A DNA stretch of 49,485 nt. Origin: Phycisphaeraceae bacterium. Lineage in GTDB: Bacteria > Planctomycetota > Phycisphaerae > Phycisphaerales > Phycisphaeraceae. Positions within the stretch are counted from its first letter, which is position 1; each line of letters starts with the position of its first letter. This document shows positions 45,231 through 49,485 of this stretch, one piece after another. The stretch lies in contig PBAS01000060.1 of assembly GCA_002716625.1 (NCBI GenBank), positions 1 to 49,485 on the forward strand, given 5' to 3'. Position numbers and translations under genes: made by a program. Under the pieces are notes generated by a model. The model was not told the origin of the DNA, did not search any database, and saw nothing but the letters and a program-made list of their open reading frames with translations.

Positions 45231-46595
45231 ATGCAAGACAACAAACACAACATACTTGCAAGGGAATTATTGCAGCTGGGCATCCGGCAGGGCGCCGCGC
45301 TATTCGTCCATAGTTCAATCAAGGCCATCGGCAATGACCACAGCCCGTCACAGCTCATTGCTGCGCTACGCACCGCAGTCGGCGATGAGGGGACATTACT
45401 ATTCCCCACATTCTCCACACGCCAAGAATCCCACTTTGATCCCAGCCAAACACCCTCGACGATGGGGGCAGTTGCCGAAACGTTCAGGCAACTACCGGGG
45501 GTCATTCGCAGTCGCCATCCACGTCATCCTGTAGCAGCCCAAGGACCATTAGCAGCAACATTGCTGGCAGACCATGAATCTGCAATAGGTCCATGCGGCG
45601 TTGGCACACCATTTGAAAAACATGCACGCAGCAGCGGTCAAATTTTACTGCTAGGCGTAGATCTCGATACGCTTACGCTACTGCATACGGCAGAAGCATT
45701 GGTTGACTCACCCTACTTGAAAGCCACCAAAGGCCGGTATCTGGACCACGATGGCCACATCCAGGAGGTCACCATGCAACAAGTACCTGGCGGGCACCGA
45801 GGTGGCGTACGCGGATTTGAAAAACCACTACGAATCCAAGGGGTGATTCGTGATGGCCGTGTTGGTCAGGCGAGAACAATGCTTCTGGATGCGGGGTCTG
45901 CACTTGATGCGATGATCAACTTCTTGCGCAAGGATCCAGCCGCAGCACTCTGCAAGAACGACAACTGCCCAGACTGCGTGAACTTCCAGGGCAAAATCAG
46001 GAATCAGCAGTTGCAAGACCTAGGTGCTCAATTATGCATTACGCTACCCCAGCGGGCCAAGGATCCACAAGCGATCAAGGAAATCGTGCAACGTTTTGGC
46101 ATCACTCCACAAATCCAGACAGATATAGATTTAAAAATTGTCCGCGTAAAACCAGGTGAACCACCACCACCACCACCGGACAACACCCATGGCTGGGTTC
46201 TACAACCCGCGGCGGAGGAGTTAAATAAATTCAAAACCCTGCCAGCAGGCTATACGGGCCTTGCCTATTCACCACTGGCAGCTGCACACAAGGGAATCCA
46301 ACCATTCTATGATGTGCTGTACAAGGGAGACTGGCGCGACCTGGTGACCGACATCTTTGTCAGTGATGGCATTACCGACCTGCGGGGATTCTGCTCACCG
46401 CCACTGTCGCACCTAGATATAATTAATCCGAGCGGACAGGTCACCTTGGGATCAGGACATGCACAGTTGCGGGAAATCATCTCCGCGATGCGAATGCGAA
46501 ATTTTACTGGGCGATACCACCTGGTCATACCCGAGGGAGATGTTTTTGCGCAAACATTACGATCACTCCATGAATTCTGGGATTTGCTACCCTGA
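45231..46595 (+). CDS. AAC(3)-family acetyltransferase-like protein with a C-terminal TIM-barrel-like extension
   Basis: Residues 1 to about 275 match the AAC(3) family of acetyl-CoA-dependent N-acetyltransferases: ALFVHSSIKAIG, LLFPTFSTRQ, SRHPRHPVAAQGP (active-site His), GPCGVGTPFEK, ILLLGVDLDTLTLLHTAE and a late CKNDNCPDC cysteine cluster typical of the family. Many environmental members act on non-antibiotic substrates, so no resistance is implied. A further ~170 residues (about 285-454) follow, unlike usual 260-280-residue members. Their GSGHAQLREIISAMRMRN and GRYHLVIP read like the last strands of a sugar isomerase/epimerase barrel. It lies divergent from the 649-residue protein and 48 bp before an MBL-fold gene. 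Start at ATG 45231. Confidence 0.78.
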   Translation: MQDNKHNILARELLQLGIRQGAALFVHSSIKAIGNDHSPSQLIAALRTAVGDEGTLLFPTFSTRQESHFDPSQTPSTMGAVAETFRQLPGVIRSRHPRHPVAAQGPLAATLLADHESAIGPCGVGTPFEKHARSSGQILLLGVDLDTLTLLHTAEALVDSPYLKATKGRYLDHDGHIQEVTMQQVPGGHRGGVRGFEKPLRIQGVIRDGRVGQARTMLLDAGSALDAMINFLRKDPAAALCKNDNCPDCVNFQGKIRNQQLQDLGAQLCITLPQRAKDPQAIKEIVQRFGITPQIQTDIDLKIVRVKPGEPPPPPPDNTHGWVLQPAAEELNKFKTLPAGYTGLAYSPLAAAHKGIQPFYDVLYKGDWRDLVTDIFVSDGITDLRGFCSPPLSHLDIINPSGQVTLGSGHAQLREIISAMRMRNFTGRYHLVIPEGDVFAQTLRSLHEFWDLLP

Positions 46596-46643
46596 ATTTA
46601 CAATGCCACCCCATTTTCAATGTAGGGGTGAAGGGCCAAAAAC

Positions 46644-47474
46644 ATGAAGCTGACATTCCTGGGAACCTGTGCCGGCACAGAACCGATGCCGGATCGCCTA
46701 CACACCTCGCTGGCGATCGAACACGACGATCAAATATTCTTTGTTGATGCCGGTGAAACCTGCTCGCGCACGGCACATCTTATGGGAATTGACCTTTTAT
46801 CCGTGCGGGCCATTGTGATCACACATCCCCATATCGACCACGTAGGCGGACTGGTCAACCTGCTTTGGACAATCCGGAAGTTGAATACCCGCCATCCGAA
46901 CCACCCACTTGTGGACAAAACCATTGAGATCTACCTGCCCGACCCAGTACTACAGACCGGCATTGGATGTTTTCTGGGCGAATCCAACTCTTTTGGTCAT
47001 GGGCCAAATTTTACCATGAAAACTTACCAGGACGGGCTGATTTACAATCAAAAACGCATCCGGATCTATGCCCAACATAACAAGCATCTGGGCGACATCT
47101 CGGACGGAACCAACTGGCACAGCTATTCGCTAAGGCTTCAAACTGCCAAGAGGACAATTGTCATTTCCGGAGACGTAAAGCATATCAGCGAACTCGACCC
47201 ACTTATCAGGGACTGCGACCTGTTGCTGATGGAAACAGGCCATCATAAGGTCGAAGACATATGCCACCATCTTGCCAAACAGCAAGGCCGGTTTGGCTGC
47301 CTGGCTTTTTATCATAATGGACGAGCAATCCTTGCAGACCAAGCCGGCGAGTTGGCCAAGGCACGGCACATTCTTGGCAAACGCGTGTTGATCAGCAAAG
47401 ACAAAATGACGCTAAACCTAGACGATGCAATCAACATGACAACACATTGCCAGACCGCCAGGGATAAACGATAA
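46644..47474 (+). CDS. Metallo-beta-lactamase-fold hydrolase
   Basis: Binuclear zinc hydrolase of 276 residues. The motif THPHIDHVGGLVNLL (HxHxDH, about 55-65) supplies four metal ligands, and ISGDVKHISELDP (about 175) the bridging Asp, with LLMETGHHKVED and FYHNGRAILA near the C-terminus. MKLTFLGTCAGTEP at the start is the usual first strand. Relatives include RNase Z, phosphodiesterases and glyoxalase II, so the substrate is open. No signal peptide. It follows the AAC(3)-like gene by 48 bp and may be cotranscribed with it. AGGGG lies upstream of the ATG. Confidence 0.85.
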   Translation: MKLTFLGTCAGTEPMPDRLHTSLAIEHDDQIFFVDAGETCSRTAHLMGIDLLSVRAIVITHPHIDHVGGLVNLLWTIRKLNTRHPNHPLVDKTIEIYLPDPVLQTGIGCFLGESNSFGHGPNFTMKTYQDGLIYNQKRIRIYAQHNKHLGDISDGTNWHSYSLRLQTAKRTIVISGDVKHISELDPLIRDCDLLLMETGHHKVEDICHHLAKQQGRFGCLAFYHNGRAILADQAGELAKARHILGKRVLISKDKMTLNLDDAINMTTHCQTARDKR

Positions 47475-47684
47475 AAACGGACCGAATGGTTACAACCATG
47501 CAAGTCCAGATCACGAACCATCAATGGCAACAAGCGACCACTGCCTGTACAGCCACCAGACGAGCAAACGGAATCAGCCTCCGCCTATTAATAAATTTAG
47601 AGTTTATTTCTCTACCCAAAAGCCAATACCACCAAGAGACGTGTAAACCATGCGCCATGGCCCAACCTGGTTAGTCCACCCCAA

Positions 47685-48521
47685 CTAAAGGGCTCCTGCC
47701 TCCCCGAATGCCTGCTTGAGGTATTTAATGCTTTCTCTAGCAATTGACTGTGGATCCGGAGAATAATCAAACACTTCCACCGACACATACCCTTCATAAT
47801 GAACATCTCGCAATGCTCGTGCAATCGGAACAAAATCGGTGTCACCAGCCCCCGGCCCCTTCAGATTAGCATCATTCGCATGAAAATAGGCCAGGTGTGC
47901 TGAATGATCCCGAATGACTTCCGGAATTGACTGCGTTTCCTGACACATCGCCTTAACATCAAGATGAAGACGACAAGCCGGGTGGTCAACCCGCCGAATA
48001 AAGTCGACCGTATCACCAGCAAACTGAAGGAAATTAGTCTCCGATGGCCCCAGCGGCTCCATGGCCACCGTCACACCCAACGGACCGGCAACCTCACACA
48101 CCGCACGAACACCATCAATCGCACGTTCCGTGGCATCAACAACATCATCATGGCCAGCAATGTCACGTTGCTTGGGACTACCCCAAACCATCACCTTCGC
48201 CCCCATGGCACTGCACAACCTTGCAAGACGTTGGGCAAACGCAATTGTTCTTTGGCGTACAATCTTATCGCAAGTCGTTAAATGCATGGCCATAGAGCCC
48301 GTTGGCCTGGCAAGTAACCAATGCATCGCAACCAGTTCAAGTCCTGAATCTCGGGCCGTCTTACCAATCGCACGGGCCACAGATTTACTTATCCGACTTG
48401 GGTCCGCATCAAAGGTAAATGGCGCAATCTCAATACCGTCGTACCCGCATGATGAAACATATTCACAGACATGCTCAAAAGGCATCCCCTCAAACATCTC
48501 GTTGCAAATAGCAAATTTCAT
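47685..48521 (-). CDS. Xylose isomerase-like TIM-barrel (sugar phosphate isomerase/epimerase family)
   Basis: A 278-residue barrel protein of the AP endonuclease 2/sugar isomerase superfamily. MKFAICNEMFEG starts the first strand. YDGIEIAPFT (about 27), VVAMHWLLARPTG, AKVMVWGSPKQRD, VAMEPLGPSETNFLQ (metal Glu, about 154), CRLHLDVKAM (His and Asp, about 183), AYFHANDANLKGPGAGDTDF (about 210) and YVSVEVFDYSP (Glu, about 247) mark the metal-site strands. Typical substrates are keto sugars or inositols, epimerised or isomerised in the cytoplasm. It is convergent with the MBL-fold gene. The barrel tail of the neighbouring AAC(3)-like protein belongs to the same general fold. Confidence 0.88.
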   Translation of the reverse strand: MKFAICNEMFEGMPFEHVCEYVSSCGYDGIEIAPFTFDADPSRISKSVARAIGKTARDSGLELVAMHWLLARPTGSMAMHLTTCDKIVRQRTIAFAQRLARLCSAMGAKVMVWGSPKQRDIAGHDDVVDATERAIDGVRAVCEVAGPLGVTVAMEPLGPSETNFLQFAGDTVDFIRRVDHPACRLHLDVKAMCQETQSIPEVIRDHSAHLAYFHANDANLKGPGAGDTDFVPIARALRDVHYEGYVSVEVFDYSPDPQSIARESIKYLKQAFGEAGAL

Positions 48522-48843
48522 GATCCTTCACGCTCCACATATACCATAAGGCGAAAGTCGAAATTCAATTCAAATAGCAGAAGACCAAGTTCCCCAATCA
48601 CCACCAAACCCCCTTCAAATCATCGTAAACCCTTTCTCCCCGCTTGCCCCATGTCCATTGATTAAGCCACCCCAGATACCCGAAAGCATGAAACCAAGTA
48701 CATACTAGTTGAATGGTGAACGAATCAACAAGTAGTTGGGGGAGACATCCGGAGGAAACTCGGAGACGACATGCGAATGATTAAAAACCTCAGACAACAC
48801 AAGATCACACTTCATCTGTTTCAACTGAAGACCGCCCCCCCCC
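48522..48843. other. Gap between TIM-barrel gene and rRNA terminator
   Basis: About 320 bp without a supported gene. It must contain the minus-strand promoter of the TIM-barrel gene. A plus-strand 47-codon frame (48771-48914) with GGAGG 16-20 bases upstream enters the rRNA terminator and 5S gene, and is therefore not accepted. Confidence 0.5.
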
Positions 48844-48880
48844 AAAAAAACAACCCCGCAGCCTTTAGGGCTGCGGGGTT
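48844..48880 (-). terminator. Rho-independent terminator of the rRNA operon
   Basis: On the minus strand a perfect 12-bp stem, AACCCCGCAGCC/GGCTGCGGGGTT with a five-base loop (CTAAA), is followed by GTTTTTTT. It lies eight bases after the end of 5S rRNA, the expected place for transcription to end. Confidence 0.93.
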
Positions 48881-48887
48881 GAAAAAA

Positions 48888-48996
48888 GCCGGCAATGACC
48901 TACTTTCCCGCTGAGGCAGTATCATCGGCGCAGCGGGCTTAACTGCTGAGTTCGGGATGGGATCAGGTGTGGCCCCGCTGCTGTGGTCACCGGCAA
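48888..48996 (-). rRNA. rrf: 5S ribosomal RNA
   Basis: The minus strand reads with the typical 5S pattern: a closing helix GCCGGTGA / TTGCCGGC, the loop region CACACCTGATCCCATCCCGAA, then AGTTAAGCCCGCTG and a late GGGAAAGTAGGTCA. Length about 109 nt. It follows 23S in the same orientation, with an approximately 220-nt spacer that contains no tRNA. Confidence 0.94.
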
Positions 48997-49217
48997 GCGA
49001 TCATCTCAGCCAACGCCAAGACAACCGTGCTATTAAATATGACAGGTCGAATATCGAGCCTAGTTTTACGGCAACTTGCTGACCACCCCGCGCCGTCCAC
49101 AGGGTGAAGCAAGCAATATCGAAAACATCGCTACTAGTAACACCATCAATCGTTGCAATTCAAGATGCATAATCACCACTCAACCCTATTGCCATTAAAT
49201 GGCTCGGTCCAGGGTCG

Positions 49218-49485
<268 letters not shown>

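Noticed and set aside
46644-47474. MBL-fold gene and AAC(3)-like gene as an antibiotic-resistance cassette
   Set aside because: Neither has mobile-element neighbours or resistance-type features; both families are common in sugar and nucleic-acid metabolism.
48771-48914. 47-residue plus-strand frame with GGAGG upstream
   Set aside because: It reads through the rRNA terminator stem and into the antisense strand of the 5S gene.

Overview
The window is dense bacterial chromosome of roughly 50% GC, with short intergenic gaps, no phage or IS genes and no CRISPR array. A lipid A gene (lpxK), several signal peptides and a lipoprotein point to a Gram-negative cell. The large CRTAC1-type FG-GAP protein, the TMTC-like membrane/TPR protein, the DUF4838 protein and the aldolase/dehydrogenase sugar genes are typical of Planctomycetota, perhaps a Phycisphaerae-like lineage. 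That assignment is inference from gene content; the partial 23S and 5S rRNA at the right end could settle it.

Layout. Positions 1-2929 (minus) hold a truncated xylulokinase gene and an upstream DUF4838 glycosidase-like gene. A 1.5 kb gene-poor stretch follows, with a candidate small RNA (promoter near 3893, terminator at 4016). Positions 4445-15121 carry a 1257-residue calcium-binding FG-GAP/ASPIC-UnbV protein, a TMTC-like membrane protein divergent from a DPM1-like glycosyltransferase, a periplasmic FKBP isomerase, an M29 aminopeptidase and an ankyrin lipoprotein. Positions 15171-19098 hold mutL, a phospholipase-D-like protein and lpxK. Positions 19503-22497 encode the most unusual pair: a ParA-type ATPase fused to an AMPK-like glycogen-binding domain, and a second protein that looks like a P-loop-less ParA/FlhG relative.

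Positions 22611-31324 are a plus-strand run: SDR oxidoreductase, rsmA, a family 2 glycosyltransferase, a BshC-like protein, a transglutaminase-like secreted protein, nnrD, a GDP-mannose 3,5-epimerase-like enzyme and a family 4 glycosyltransferase. Several joints are overlapping or a few bases apart. After a tRNA-Phe and an aldehyde dehydrogenase, the minus strand carries a recently decayed endonuclease/exonuclease/phosphatase pseudogene, asnB, aspS and a 51-residue basic protein missed by length cut-offs.

Positions 39205-42889 form a minus-strand amino-sugar operon (nagB, nagA, HpcH-type aldolase, malate/lactate-type dehydrogenase). It is followed by an unrecognised 649-residue protein, an AAC(3)-like acetyltransferase with a TIM-barrel-like tail, a metallo-beta-lactamase-fold hydrolase and a xylose-isomerase-like TIM-barrel protein. 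The right end holds the 3' end of an rRNA operon on the minus strand: 23S (partial), 5S and a strong terminator.

Functionally the window mixes housekeeping (mutL, rsmA, aspS, lpxK, nnrD, tRNA, rRNA) with sugar catabolism (xylulokinase, nagAB, isomerase/aldolase proteins) and surface glycan or glycoprotein building (three glycosyltransferases, TMTC-like protein, epimerase). No defence system is visible.
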